Source: Microbacteriaceae bacterium | GTDB taxonomy: Bacteria > Actinomycetota > Actinomycetes > Actinomycetales > Microbacteriaceae | Assembly (NCBI GenBank): GCA_025464975.1 | Contig: JAODMT010000021.1 | Location: 1-64,000, forward strand | Reading direction: 5' to 3' | DNA length: 64,000 nucleotides | Shown here: in pieces, positions 8,035-15,658 of the stretch | Layout of the letters: every line of letters begins with the position of its first letter | How positions within the stretch are numbered: the stretch's first letter is position 1 | Translations under genes and position numbers: made by a program | The notes under the pieces: model-generated | Told to the model about the DNA's origin: nothing | Database searches by the model: none | The model's input: only the letters and a program-made list of their open reading frames with translations

Positions 8035-9147
8035 TCACGCCAGAGTCGGGCTGCGGACCCCACCCGGCGCATCCGAAAGCGGCACGGCGGCCGGCCGCTC
8101 GCAGGTGCTCTCCACCGCAACGGTAGTGCCGCTCTCCGCTGCGCTCAGCAGCGAGACCATCACATCGAGCACGTGGAAGGCGAGGTTTCCGTTGGCGCGG
8201 GCTTCGACCCCGTCGGGTGTCGCGGCGAGGTCGGCCAGCCCGTAACCGCGGGCGGCATTCCGATAGCCGGCGCTCGGCGGGAGGGTCACCCACTCCTCGT
8301 CGCGAAGGGTTCGCAGTCGCACGTCACCGTCGAAACCGTTGGGATCTGGCACGACCAACGAGCCGGCCTCGCCGTGCACCTCGATGTTGGATGAACGGGT
8401 CGCGACCGCGTCGAAACTCATCACCAGCGTCGACAGCGCTCCGGAAGCGTGGCGGAGCACCCCCGTGACGTGAGTGTCCACGGCGACGGGGACGGTGACG
8501 CCCTCTCGTGGACCGGAGCCGATGGTGCGACTGTCCCGCGTGTGACTCGCCGAGCCGATCACCGACTCGACCGGCCCGAGCATGGTCACCAGCGCGGTGA
8601 CGTAGTACGGTCCCATGTCGAGCAGCGGGCCGCCACCCGGTTGATAGTAGAAGTCGGGGTTGGGATGCCAGCGCTCGTGCCCTGGCGTCATCATCACCGC
8701 GGTGGCCGCGATGGGGGAGCCGATCAACCCGTCGTCGATGGCCCGTCGAGCGGTCTGGATTCCCGTGCCAAGCACCGTGTCGGGGGCGCTGCCAACGCGG
8801 ACACCGGCCGCACGCCCGGCATCCACGATTCGCTTGGCATCCGGAAGCGTGGCCGCGAGAGGCTTCTCGCCGTATACCGCCTTGCCCGCGGCAATCGCCT
8901 TGAGGGCGATCTCGGCGTGTGCCGCCGGAATGGTGAGATTGAGCACGAGGTCGACTTCCGGGTCGGCGAGGAGCTCATCGACGGTCAAGGCGCGAACACC
9001 CCGCTCGGCCGCCACGGTGCTGGCCCGCACCGAGTCGATGTCGGCGATGGCGACGAGTTCCACGGCCTCAAGTCGCTCGAACGTGCTCAGATAGGCACCG
9101 GAAATCGCTCCGACTCCGACAATTCCAACTTTCAGCGACTGGCCCAC
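8035..9147 (-). CDS. Gfo/Idh/MocA-family oxidoreductase
   Basis: This 370-residue NAD(P)-dependent sugar or cyclitol dehydrogenase has an N-terminal Rossmann motif GIVGVGAISG (residues 8-17). The family signature GEKPLAAT contains the conserved lysine, and GGGPLLDMGPYYV carries the catalytic-region aspartate. The upstream ThuA-like gene overlaps it by 16 bases, so the two are translationally coupled. The combination resembles ThuA/ThuB pairs, in which a Gfo/Idh dehydrogenase makes a 3-keto sugar. Transcription is from the divergent region in front of the LacI gene. Confidence 0.88.
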   Translation of the reverse strand: MGQSLKVGIVGVGAISGAYLSTFERLEAVELVAIADIDSVRASTVAAERGVRALTVDELLADPEVDLVLNLTIPAAHAEIALKAIAAGKAVYGEKPLAATLPDAKRIVDAGRAAGVRVGSAPDTVLGTGIQTARRAIDDGLIGSPIAATAVMMTPGHERWHPNPDFYYQPGGGPLLDMGPYYVTALVTMLGPVESVIGSASHTRDSRTIGSGPREGVTVPVAVDTHVTGVLRHASGALSTLVMSFDAVATRSSNIEVHGEAGSLVVPDPNGFDGDVRLRTLRDEEWVTLPPSAGYRNAARGYGLADLAATPDGVEARANGNLAFHVLDVMVSLLSAAESGTTVAVESTCERPAAVPLSDAPGGVRSPTLA

Positions 9148-9836
9148 AGGATCCCTCTCTCGATGATGGTGCGCACGTTCGGGTTGTTTACGATCGCGAG
9201 CTGGTGGCCGGGAGTGGAGACGACGATCCTGCCGTCACCCCACTGCCTGGTCCACACCGCCGGGCAGGTGACCGGCCGATTCCAGGCGTCGAAGTCGCGC
9301 GCGGTGAGCGTCGTTGTCGCGAGCACGTCGTTGTATCCGTCGCTGAGCACCCAGTACTGCTCGGTCGTGAGTGTGAAGTCCGAGATGCCACGCACGATCG
9401 GGTGGTCGCTCTGCTCCGGGACGATGTTCACGACATACTCGACGAAGCAATCGGTGCCGTCGCCCGGCAGGTCGGCGGGGGACGCTTTGATCGGATGGTG
9501 CGCGAACTGGCCACCGATCAGGTGGAGGTAGTCGGCGCTGTTGCGGTATGAGTCGGCGATGCCCCCGTGCCAGCCGACCAGGCCGGTGCCGGCGCGAACG
9601 GCGGCGGTGAGACCGCGGACTTCCTCATCCGCAATGGTGTTCATCGTGTTGACCTGCACGATGACCGCAACCGAGGCCAGGTAGTCGGCATCGGCATAAA
9701 CGGCGGTGGAGTCTTCGACTCGCACCGTGTACCCGTTCTCCTCGAGGTAGGGAATGAACGAGTCGGTCGTCTCGACCGGCTGGTGTCCGTCCCAGCCGCC
9801 TCGGACGATCAGGGCGTTCTTTGTCGGCACTGACAT
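9132..9836 (-). CDS. ThuA-like (trehalose-utilisation family) protein
   Basis: This 234-residue ThuA-domain protein has a class I glutamine-amidotransferase-like fold. Recognisable elements are ALIVRGGWDGHQPVET at the N-terminus, GLVGWHGG in the centre, GGQFAHHP, and TPGHQLAIVNNPNVRTIIERGI at the C-terminus. ATG at 9836 is chosen because AAGGAA precedes it and the family begins here; the longer frame runs through the operator region. It is the first gene of a two-gene operon with the Gfo/Idh oxidoreductase. ThuA proteins act on keto-sugars made by such dehydrogenases. A TTGCGCAA palindrome lies 20 nt upstream of its start. Confidence 0.85.
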   Translation of the reverse strand: MSVPTKNALIVRGGWDGHQPVETTDSFIPYLEENGYTVRVEDSTAVYADADYLASVAVIVQVNTMNTIADEEVRGLTAAVRAGTGLVGWHGGIADSYRNSADYLHLIGGQFAHHPIKASPADLPGDGTDCFVEYVVNIVPEQSDHPIVRGISDFTLTTEQYWVLSDGYNDVLATTTLTARDFDAWNRPVTCPAVWTRQWGDGRIVVSTPGHQLAIVNNPNVRTIIERGILWASR

Positions 9837-9855
9837 GTGATTCCTTAGGCTAAAT

Positions 9856-9867
9856 AGTTGCGCAACT
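9856..9867. promoter_or_regulatory. LacI-type operator O1 (thuA side)
   Basis: AGTTGCGCAACT is a perfect 12-bp palindrome, 20 nt upstream of the ThuA-like start and so probably within its promoter or leader. The same core TTGCGCAA recurs at 9944-9951, between the same divergent genes. A central CG with symmetric half-sites is typical of LacI/GalR operators. Confidence 0.75.
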
Positions 9868-9925
9868 TTTGAATGAGAATTGGTGCGCTCGAGGATTCTC
9901 ACACGAATTTCTGAGGAATAGCGGC

Positions 9926-9943
9926 GTTTTTCGCAAGAAAAAC
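9926..9943. repeat. GTTTTTC-GCAA-GAAAAAC hairpin/palindrome
   Basis: GTTTTTC (9926-9932) and GAAAAAC (9937-9943) are perfect inverted repeats around GCAA. The stem abuts operator O2. It could be a promoter-proximal element or chance in an A/T-rich promoter region. Confidence 0.4.
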
Positions 9944-9953
9944 TTGCGCAACT
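9942..9953. promoter_or_regulatory. LacI-type operator O2 (regulator side)
   Basis: ACTTGCGCAACT shares the TTGCGCAA core and 11 of 12 bases with O1. It is 86 bp from O1 and ends 25 nt before the LacI start codon. This arrangement suggests autoregulation and joint repression of the ThuA-like operon, possibly with looping. Confidence 0.72.
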
Positions 9954-9978
9954 TTGTGGCTCGCCTAGGGTTGGCTCC

Positions 9979-10995
9979 GTGAACGGAAACCAGCGCCGAC
10001 CCACCCTTCGCGACGTGGCTGCGCGCGTCGGAACGACGATCCCGACGGTCTCGAAGGTCTTGAGCGGCCGCAGCGATGTGTCAGACGACACTCGCTCCGC
10101 GGTCTTGGCTGTGATCGCCGAACTAGGCTATCGGCTCCCCGCCGGCCGGGCCGCGACAACCAGGGGGTCCCGGATGCCCTCCGCCGACCTCGTCATCAGC
10201 GGCATCGAGGGGACCTGGGCGAACCGGGCGCTGATCGGCGTCGAACGGGCCGCGGTTGACGCTCAAATCGACCTCATCGTCAGCGTTGCGCGGGATCCGG
10301 ATGACGGCTGGCTGACCAGATTGCTTTCCCGACCGTCGCACGGCGCGGTTCTTGCCCTCGTCAATGCCTCCAATGACCAGCTCGCCGCCCTCTCGGCCGC
10401 CGCAATACCGGTCGTGCTGCTGGACCCGGTCACGCAGCCACCCGACTTCGTCCCCAGCGTCGGGGCGGCGAACTGGGATGCTGGCCGAGCCGTCGCCGAG
10501 CACCTCATCGGCCTCGGTCATCACGAGTTGGCTATCGTCGCCGGACGTCGAGACCAGCTATATAGTCAGGCCCGAATCGACGGTTTCCGGTCCGCCGCCG
10601 AGTCGGCCGGCGCCACGCTACCGCCGGAGCGCATCATTCACGCGAATTGGAGCCGCAACGCCGCCCGCGACGCCGGGATCGCGCTACTCACCTCCGCCAA
10701 TCCGCCCAGTGCCGTTTTTGCCTGCTCAGACACGATGGCACTCGGGATCTACGAGGCCGCGCGAGAGATCGGCACGACCATCCCCGGCGCCCTCAGCGTC
10801 GTGGGATTCGACGACCTCCCCGAGGGCGAGTGGATGACTCCGCAACTGACGACGGTGCGCCAGCCGATCGCGGACATGGGAGCCGCGGCGTTGCGCATGC
10901 TGCTTCGCATGCCGGGTCGAACCGGAATTGCGGAGCGGGAACAGCTCTCCACGACGCTCGTCGTCCGCGAGTCGACGGCTCCGTGGGTCGAGTAG
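9979..10995 (+). CDS. LacI/GalR-family transcriptional regulator
   Basis: This 338-residue repressor has the LacI helix-turn-helix at residues 9-30 (TLRDVAARVGTTIPTVSKVLSG) with hinge-helix-type residues after it. The periplasmic-binding-protein-like sensor domain shows GAANWDAGRAVAEHLIGLGHH and FACSDTMALGIYEAAREIG. It starts at GTG 9979. It is divergent from the ThuA-like/oxidoreductase operon, with two TTGCGCAA operators in the gap, so that operon is its most likely target. Its last codons and stop lie inside a short dispersed repeat, so the C-terminal Trp-Val-Glu may be repeat-derived. Confidence 0.9.
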   Translation: MNGNQRRPTLRDVAARVGTTIPTVSKVLSGRSDVSDDTRSAVLAVIAELGYRLPAGRAATTRGSRMPSADLVISGIEGTWANRALIGVERAAVDAQIDLIVSVARDPDDGWLTRLLSRPSHGAVLALVNASNDQLAALSAAAIPVVLLDPVTQPPDFVPSVGAANWDAGRAVAEHLIGLGHHELAIVAGRRDQLYSQARIDGFRSAAESAGATLPPERIIHANWSRNAARDAGIALLTSANPPSAVFACSDTMALGIYEAAREIGTTIPGALSVVGFDDLPEGEWMTPQLTTVRQPIADMGAAALRMLLRMPGRTGIAEREQLSTTLVVRESTAPWVE

Positions 10996-11182
10996 GGCGC
11001 TCCGCGCCCGTGCTGTCGGTCGAGTAGGGCGCTCCGCGCCCGTATCGAGGCCTCGCGGTGTAGTGGGTCTCGATACGCTCGCTGCGCTCGCTACTCGACC
11101 CGCGGGGATGCTGCGCTCGCTACTCGACCCGCGGGGATGCGGTGCTCGCTACTCGACCCGCGGTCGGGTTATTCGACCCGCG
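10986..11182. repeat. cluster of GGTCGAGTAG / CTACTCGACC palindromic repeats
   Basis: Two direct 25-nt units (10986-11010 and 11018-11042) start GGTCGAGTAG and carry the hairpin GGGCGC-TCC-GCGCCC. They are followed by an inverted relative (11068-11100) and then three contiguous 29-bp units with CTACTCGACCCGCGGGGATG, starting at 11084, 11113 and 11142, with a partial fourth ending in TTATTCGACCCGCG. The patch fills the gap between the LacI 3' end and the convergent CrtC-like gene. The motif family is widespread in Microbacteriaceae; no mobilising gene is present. Confidence 0.8.
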
Positions 11183-11185
11183 TGC

Positions 11186-12265
11186 TCAGCGAGCGTGTCC
11201 GAAGTACATCAGCTCCCAGATCGCCTTGTCTTCGTGCCGTTCGACGAGAACGTCGCGCTCGAATCGTTCGATGGTGCAGTCGCCGGCGAATCGCAAGTAC
11301 GCGCCGTCGAACCGCGCCACCTTGGCCACGAGGCGCTTGATCCCAGTGGTGGCGTCGATCATCCGCGCGCGGGTCAGGTCCTCGCGACGCGTGAACGTCA
11401 CCACATACCGTTCGTCGCCGTCCTCGTAGATGTACCTAGTGATTCCGCCCACCGGCTTTCCCGTGTGACCGTCGGTGAACACATCCTCGGTCTCGAAGCG
11501 CACCTTCGACGCGTCGTCCGCGATGATCTTGCCGTCTTTCGCAAGCATCAGAATCGGGATCGCGGAATAGCCGTACTTCTCGTGGGCCGTGATGTATGAG
11601 GCGATCACGGAGTACGGTCCGGCCTGCCCGCGCGCCCAATACCAGTCGTGGATGAGCTTCATGAGGCCGGCGTTGCCCCAATTGTGGTCGTGGTACCCCA
11701 CTCCGGCAGAGGTGTGCGCCTCGCCGACGATGCTGTACGACGCCTCCACGTTGCCTTGCGGAACCGAGGGCAACCAAGAGAACTCAAGAGAGCGATCGGC
11801 TCCGAACAACATGTAGCCGGTCTCCGGCCGCCAGGGGGGAACGGTGCCCGTCAGGGTCACGCTGATCTCGATCTCCTCGACGGAGACGTTGATGCGGTAG
11901 GTATTCAGGTCTCCCGTGAAGCGGTTGTCGCCAATGCGGACGTCGGCGTGGTCCTTCGCTGCCGACCAACTCTCGGGCGCGAAGTTCGCGATCTTTTCGA
12001 AGCTGCGTCCGTCGGCGAGGTCGAGATTGAGGCGGATGAGCGGGGCCAGGGGCGTGCCCGGAGTCGAGATGTCCTTGTTCATGAAGACGATGACCAGCTT
12101 CGACCCATCGTCGAGGTGTGCGTCGAAATACCACCATTCGTAGGAGCCGCGGGCGTTGTCGGTGCGGGCGCCATCCTCCCAGACCGCGATGTGATCAGGC
12201 GAGATGTTGAGGCGCTGAAAGTCGGCCGGCGTGCTCGCGGTGAGGGCGAGGGGAGCGTGTGGCAT
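11186..12265 (-). CDS. AttH/CrtC-like lipocalin-fold protein
   Basis: This 359-residue protein resembles the hydroxyneurosporene-synthase (CrtC)/AttH family. The N-terminal motif SYEWWYFDAHLDDG and the central GVGYHDHNWGN are the characteristic elements, and both belong to the two lipocalin-like halves. GGAAGGATTCTC precedes ATG 12265. No signal peptide is visible, so the protein is probably cytoplasmic. It is divergent from a TetR regulator with two CTGACA-type operators between them, so it is probably induced by a TetR ligand. CrtC members hydrate carotenoids or other hydrophobic substrates; no carotenoid genes are nearby, so the substrate is unknown. Confidence 0.7.
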   Translation of the reverse strand: MPHAPLALTASTPADFQRLNISPDHIAVWEDGARTDNARGSYEWWYFDAHLDDGSKLVIVFMNKDISTPGTPLAPLIRLNLDLADGRSFEKIANFAPESWSAAKDHADVRIGDNRFTGDLNTYRINVSVEEIEISVTLTGTVPPWRPETGYMLFGADRSLEFSWLPSVPQGNVEASYSIVGEAHTSAGVGYHDHNWGNAGLMKLIHDWYWARGQAGPYSVIASYITAHEKYGYSAIPILMLAKDGKIIADDASKVRFETEDVFTDGHTGKPVGGITRYIYEDGDERYVVTFTRREDLTRARMIDATTGIKRLVAKVARFDGAYLRFAGDCTIERFERDVLVERHEDKAIWELMYFGHAR

Positions 12266-12284
12266 GAGAATCCTTCCGTGATTT

Positions 12285-12298
12285 CTGACACCTGTCAG
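12285..12298. promoter_or_regulatory. TetR-type operator, site 1
   Basis: CTGACACCTGTCAG is a perfect palindrome (CTGACA-CC-TGTCAG) just upstream of the CrtC-like start. A second, weaker copy is centred 42 bp away, exactly four helical turns, so both sites face the same side of the DNA. Confidence 0.75.
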
Positions 12299-12326
12299 AT
12301 ACTTGTAGTAGTAGGATACTCGTTAT

Positions 12327-12340
12327 CTGACACACGTCAA
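12327..12340. promoter_or_regulatory. TetR-type operator, site 2
   Basis: CTGACACACGTCAA is an imperfect version of site 1: the left half is identical and the right half reads TTGACG on the opposite strand. It ends 19 nt before the GTG start of the TetR gene and probably mediates autoregulation. Confidence 0.65.
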
Positions 12341-12359
12341 GTTTTGATTGGAGATCACG

Positions 12360-13004
12360 GTGAGCGGCAACGTATTGCCTAGGCGGGCGGGACGTCCGGG
12401 AGCGGACACGGCGGATCTGCCGACGGACGAGGAGATCATCCGCCGGGGCCTGTCGTCGTTCGCCGAGCTCGGATACGAAGGAACGTCCGTGCGGGAGTTG
12501 TCTCGTCGGCTGGGGGTGAGTCACAACTTCGTCAACGACCGGTACGGGTCGAAGGAGAAATTCTGGAAGATGCTCATCGACACGGTCGGCTGGACTGTTG
12601 TCGAGCCGCTCCGGGACGTCCTGTCGGTGCCGTACGACGACGAGCTGGAACGGTTCACGGACGGGGTACGCATATTTCTGCGGGCGGCGTCCGCAAACGC
12701 CGATCTCACGCGGATCATCACCGAGGAATCGGGCAGTGGCGGCCCGCGCCTGGAGTATGTCTACGAGCGTCACGTCGAGCCAATCGTGCAGATGATCAAG
12801 CCGGCGTACGACCGCCTCGTCGCCGAGGGGCGGGTTCGGGATGTTCCATTTGGGGTCATGATGTTCGCGGTCCTGGCGATGACCGGAGTGTCGAGTCGCC
12901 AGGGCCTTCTCGCCCTCCTCGGCGCTGACGCCGACGCCGATTCCTTGGGCGACTCGCTCAGCCAGATCGTGCTCGAGGGTCTGATCCTGCAGCGGCTTCC
13001 GTAG
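12360..13004 (+). CDS. TetR-family transcriptional regulator
   Basis: This 214-residue regulator has a TetR-type helix-turn-helix near residues 35-70 (GTSVRELSRRLGVSHNFVND and the RYGSKEKFWKML capping segment). The all-helical ligand domain follows. GTG 12360 is chosen over an in-frame TTG at 12348 because GGAG lies 7 nt upstream of the GTG. It is divergent from the AttH/CrtC-like gene, and the intergenic region contains two related palindromes, so it probably represses both genes. The effector is unknown. Confidence 0.88.
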   Translation: MSGNVLPRRAGRPGADTADLPTDEEIIRRGLSSFAELGYEGTSVRELSRRLGVSHNFVNDRYGSKEKFWKMLIDTVGWTVVEPLRDVLSVPYDDELERFTDGVRIFLRAASANADLTRIITEESGSGGPRLEYVYERHVEPIVQMIKPAYDRLVAEGRVRDVPFGVMMFAVLAMTGVSSRQGLLALLGADADADSLGDSLSQIVLEGLILQRLP

Positions 13005-13036
13005 TCATACCGGCGCGGGTCGACCACCGGCCGCCA

Positions 13037-13088
13037 GGGGACAGGATGTGCTCGTCCCGGGCGCGACGACGAGCCGAAGTTGTCCCCT
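13037..13088 (+). repeat. 52-nt dispersed palindromic repeat, copy 2
   Basis: This is the most symmetric copy: outer arms GGGGACA/TGTCCCC and inner arms CTCGTC/GACGAG, so the transcript could form a nested hairpin. It lies between the convergent 3' ends of the TetR and hydrolase genes. Compared by hand it shares 45 of 52 bases with copy 1 and 42 of 52 with copy 3. Confidence 0.8.
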
Positions 13089-13144
13089 CGGCGCTAGACC
13101 GCCCGAGGTGCCCCGAACGTGGAAACAATCACGTGAGTAAGGCA

Positions 13145-13978
13145 TCACAGTTTGGAGTTCTCGCGCAGCCAATCCATCGCAACCGGGCACGCGTTGAGCA
13201 CCGAGACATGACCGTCGTTCGGCCGCAACCACAACTCTGCATCGGCACAGCGGCGAAGCAACCAGTCCGCATGCGTCGGCGGCACCACGTGGTCCTTGCC
13301 CCCCTGAACCAGCAACACGGGAACCGTGATCTCGGACGGGTCGAAGCCCCATGGGGAAGCCAGGGCGACATCATCATCGATCAGCCCGTCTGGTCCCGCC
13401 TCGTTGGCCACGCCGACATCATCGCCGAGCGACGACCACGGACCAGCGAGCGCGGTCCAGTCGGCCTCAACGAAGCTATTGGGATCGAACTCCTCGATGG
13501 CGGCGAATCGCTCCCGCTCGTCGCGACCGACTATTGCCGCCAACAGGGCATCGGCGGAAGCCATGCCGTCGAACCAGTCAAAGTCCTCGGTGAGGGGAGC
13601 AATGCCGGCGAGGCATACCGCGGCCGTCACCCGGTCGGGCAGCAGCGCGGCGCAAGCGAGGGCGTGCGGTCCGCCGCCCGAGGCGCCCATCACGGCAAGC
13701 CGGGAGACCCCAAGCGAGTCGGTGATCTGCGCCACATCCTCGGCGGCCGAAGCCACGTTCCGGCCGACATTGGGACTGGATCCGCCATAGCTCGGGCGCC
13801 CGTAGGAGATCAGGCGGATGTGCCGCTTGGCCGCCGCGGCCAGGAGCGGCTCGAGCGGCGCACCGGTCTGCGGCGACCCGTGATGCCACAACACCGTGAG
13901 CGTATCCACGGCCCCGTGTCCGGTGTCGTAGACGCGTACCGTGCGGCCGTCGCGCAGCCACACGTCCCGGGAGATCAT
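13145..13978 (-). CDS. alpha/beta-hydrolase family protein
   Basis: This 277-residue hydrolase has the oxyanion-loop motif HHGSPQTG, the nucleophile elbow MGASGGGPHA (Ser in GASGG), an acidic residue in VQGGKDHVVPP and the catalytic histidine in NDGHVSV. ATG 13978 fits the family N-terminus (MISRDVWLRDG); a longer frame to 14020 would run through the promoter of the divergent AraC gene. Substrate unknown; the fold covers esterases, proline iminopeptidase-like and haloalkane-type enzymes. It is divergent from the AraC regulator with about 80 nt between starts. Confidence 0.8.
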   Translation of the reverse strand: MISRDVWLRDGRTVRVYDTGHGAVDTLTVLWHHGSPQTGAPLEPLLAAAAKRHIRLISYGRPSYGGSSPNVGRNVASAAEDVAQITDSLGVSRLAVMGASGGGPHALACAALLPDRVTAAVCLAGIAPLTEDFDWFDGMASADALLAAIVGRDERERFAAIEEFDPNSFVEADWTALAGPWSSLGDDVGVANEAGPDGLIDDDVALASPWGFDPSEITVPVLLVQGGKDHVVPPTHADWLLRRCADAELWLRPNDGHVSVLNACPVAMDWLRENSKL

Positions 13979-14060
13979 GGCCAGAGCGTATCTCGGCGGA
14001 GCGGATCGGGCCAGTGGCAATCCCCCTGCGGGGCGAACATCCCGGTGCTACCGTGGTGCC

Positions 14061-14510
14061 ATGACGCCTCAGGAGCTCGCCAACCTCGCGCACCTGCGCC
14101 GGGCGCGGGATCTGATCGACCGCGAATTCGCGCGACCGCTCGACGTGCCAACGATCGCCAGTCATGCGTTCATGTCTCCGGCGCACTTCTCTCGGCAATT
14201 CCGCGCCGCCTACGGAGAGACGCCCTACAGCTACCTCATGACCCGCCGGATCGAACGAGCGATGGCGCTCCTGCGGGCCGGTGTCAGCGTCACCGACGCG
14301 TGCATGACCGTCGGCTGTACGTCGCTCGGGTCATTCAGCTCCCGATTCACCGAACTGGTCGGCGAGACGCCAACCGCATACCGCAACCGGGAACATCCGG
14401 CCCTCGCCGCCATGCCGGCGTGCCTCGCGAAGGTGCGCACTCGACCAATGAGAACGGCCGGGAGCGCGCCGAGCAGGATCCGAGAAGCACTCGGCGGGTC
14501 GGCGGCCTAG
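14061..14510 (+). CDS. small AraC-family regulator
   Basis: This 149-residue protein consists almost entirely of the AraC DNA-binding domain. Its two helix-turn-helix units are at about residues 30-55 (LDVPTIASHAFMSPAHFSRQ) and 75-105 (VSVTDACMTVGCTSLGSFSS), with the family signature ending FTELVGETPTAYR. No sensor domain is present, so it may act through partner binding or expression level, like SoxS-type proteins. A VOC-family protein gene follows 10 nt downstream, probably in the same operon, a common pairing in actinobacteria. Confidence 0.88.
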   Translation: MTPQELANLAHLRRARDLIDREFARPLDVPTIASHAFMSPAHFSRQFRAAYGETPYSYLMTRRIERAMALLRAGVSVTDACMTVGCTSLGSFSSRFTELVGETPTAYRNREHPALAAMPACLAKVRTRPMRTAGSAPSRIREALGGSAA

Positions 14511-14520
14511 CGTTGGCGCC

Positions 14521-14934
14521 ATGACCATTTCACTTCAGTACTCACACATCACCGTCAACGACCCGGATGAGTCGCTCGCCTTCTATCGCGACGCCCTCGG
14601 CCTCGAGCTGCGCAATGACGTGGCATCCGGCGGCTTTCGCTGGGTGACCCTCGGCAGCGCGACTCAGCCGGGCCTCGAAATCGTACTCTCGGAACCGCAC
14701 GCCGGCCGATCGAAGGCCGACGGCGACGCTCTTCAGGAGCTGCTCACCAAGGGGGTCTTGCCCAACATCGTGTTCGGCACCGACGATCTGGACTCGACGT
14801 TCGAGCGGCTGCGGGCATCCGGCGCCGAGGTCATGCAGGAGCCAATCGATCAGCCATGGGGACCGCGGGACTGCGCATTCCGGGACCCGTCCGGAAACAC
14901 CGTTCGCATCGCCGAAACCCCGGCCAATCACTAG
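14521..14934 (+). CDS. VOC-family (glyoxalase/bleomycin-resistance-like) protein
   Basis: This 137-residue vicinal-oxygen-chelate protein has two beta-alpha-beta-beta-beta halves. Visible elements are HITVNDPDESLAFYRDALGLELR at the N-terminus, with the first metal-ligand histidine, and WGPRDCAFRDPSGNTVRIAE at the C-terminus, where a glutamate ligand is expected. It is probably co-transcribed with the AraC gene upstream. The family includes lyases, dioxygenases and drug-binding proteins; nothing here identifies the substrate. Confidence 0.82.
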   Translation: MTISLQYSHITVNDPDESLAFYRDALGLELRNDVASGGFRWVTLGSATQPGLEIVLSEPHAGRSKADGDALQELLTKGVLPNIVFGTDDLDSTFERLRASGAEVMQEPIDQPWGPRDCAFRDPSGNTVRIAETPANH

Positions 14935-14966
14935 TCGACAGGCGGCAGCCGACAATCTCGTAGCGG

Positions 14967-15000
14967 GTCTTCGGCCACCGAACCGAAGGGGGCCGAAGAC
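14967..15000. terminator. bidirectional terminator-like hairpin
   Basis: GTCTTCGGCC (14967-14976) and GGCCGAAGAC (14991-15000) form a perfect 10-bp stem with a 14-nt loop. It sits between the convergent 3' ends of the VOC gene and the UPF0303-type gene. There is no T run, which is common for actinobacterial terminators. Confidence 0.65.
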
Positions 15001-15009
15001 TCGTCGCGG

Positions 15010-15480
15010 CTAGGCTGCGGCCTCGGCGAGATAGCGCCGGACCGCCTCGGCTGTGGCCTCGTGGTCGACGACATCGGGCTCTCCGGAGGTGCTGATCGAT
15101 CCGACCAACTCCCCGTCGACGAAGATCGGGATGCTGCCGCCCCAGAACTTGTAGCTGTCGTCGAGGCCGTCGGCGATGGAGGGGTCCGCCTCCTTCTTGA
15201 ACCTGGCCAGCAGCGAGCTGTGACCGAGTTTCTTCACGACGAGGATCTTGCCCTGGATGACATTCGCGTTGCCCTGCCCGGTGCTGCCGAGCTGCGCGCG
15301 GTAGGCGAGCTCGTCGCCAATGTGGACGTCCACCGCGAGGTTCCGCTCCCACTCGCGGATGACACCGAGGGCGATCTCACCAAGCCGTGTCGCGTCATCC
15401 CGGCTGAAGGAGCGAAAATTCGCGACCGGCTCGTTTTCGAGCTGGTCGATCGTGTAGGTGGGTTCTGGGCGCGTCATCAT
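15010..15480 (-). CDS. heme-degrading-domain (UPF0303-like) protein
   Basis: This 156-residue protein resembles the GlcG/HbpS-related UPF0303 family. Family features are GQGNANVIQGKILVVKKLGHSS in the middle and GGSIPIFVDGELVGSISTSG near the C-terminus. Two adjacent ATGs (15480 and 15477) are possible; the second has the better spacing from AAGGA. No transmembrane or signal segment is present. The biochemical role of the family is not settled, and no neighbouring gene clarifies it. Confidence 0.75.
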   Translation of the reverse strand: MMTRPEPTYTIDQLENEPVANFRSFSRDDATRLGEIALGVIREWERNLAVDVHIGDELAYRAQLGSTGQGNANVIQGKILVVKKLGHSSLLARFKKEADPSIADGLDDSYKFWGGSIPIFVDGELVGSISTSGEPDVVDHEATAEAVRRYLAEAAA

Positions 15481-15658
15481 GTTCCTTCACTGAGTCGGAT
15501 CGCGGCGAGAAACCGGTGCGTTCCCGTCGTGCCTCTCAAACTCTAGGCGTAGCCGCTGGGCGCGCGAAACGTGCTGGCAACACTCGAGGAGTTGACTGTC
15601 GGTGGCTCCAACGATGGTCGCCATCCCGCTCGCAGTTCGAATCCAGGTGAGGCCACCA

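Noticed and set aside
11084-11164. Three 29-bp repeats considered as a CRISPR array
   Set aside because: The units are contiguous with no spacers, no cas genes are present, and they belong to a known type of dispersed palindromic repeat.
10928-11599. 223-codon plus-strand frame through the repeat patch
   Set aside because: It is made of repeat sequence and the antisense of the CrtC-like gene, with no ribosome-binding site or domain.
15601-15657. tRNA-like pattern (GGTGGCT ... GTTCGAATCC ... GGCCACC)
   Set aside because: The acceptor-like arms pair, but only 57 nt separate the ends and no D or anticodon arm can be drawn; it is the leader of the amidase gene.
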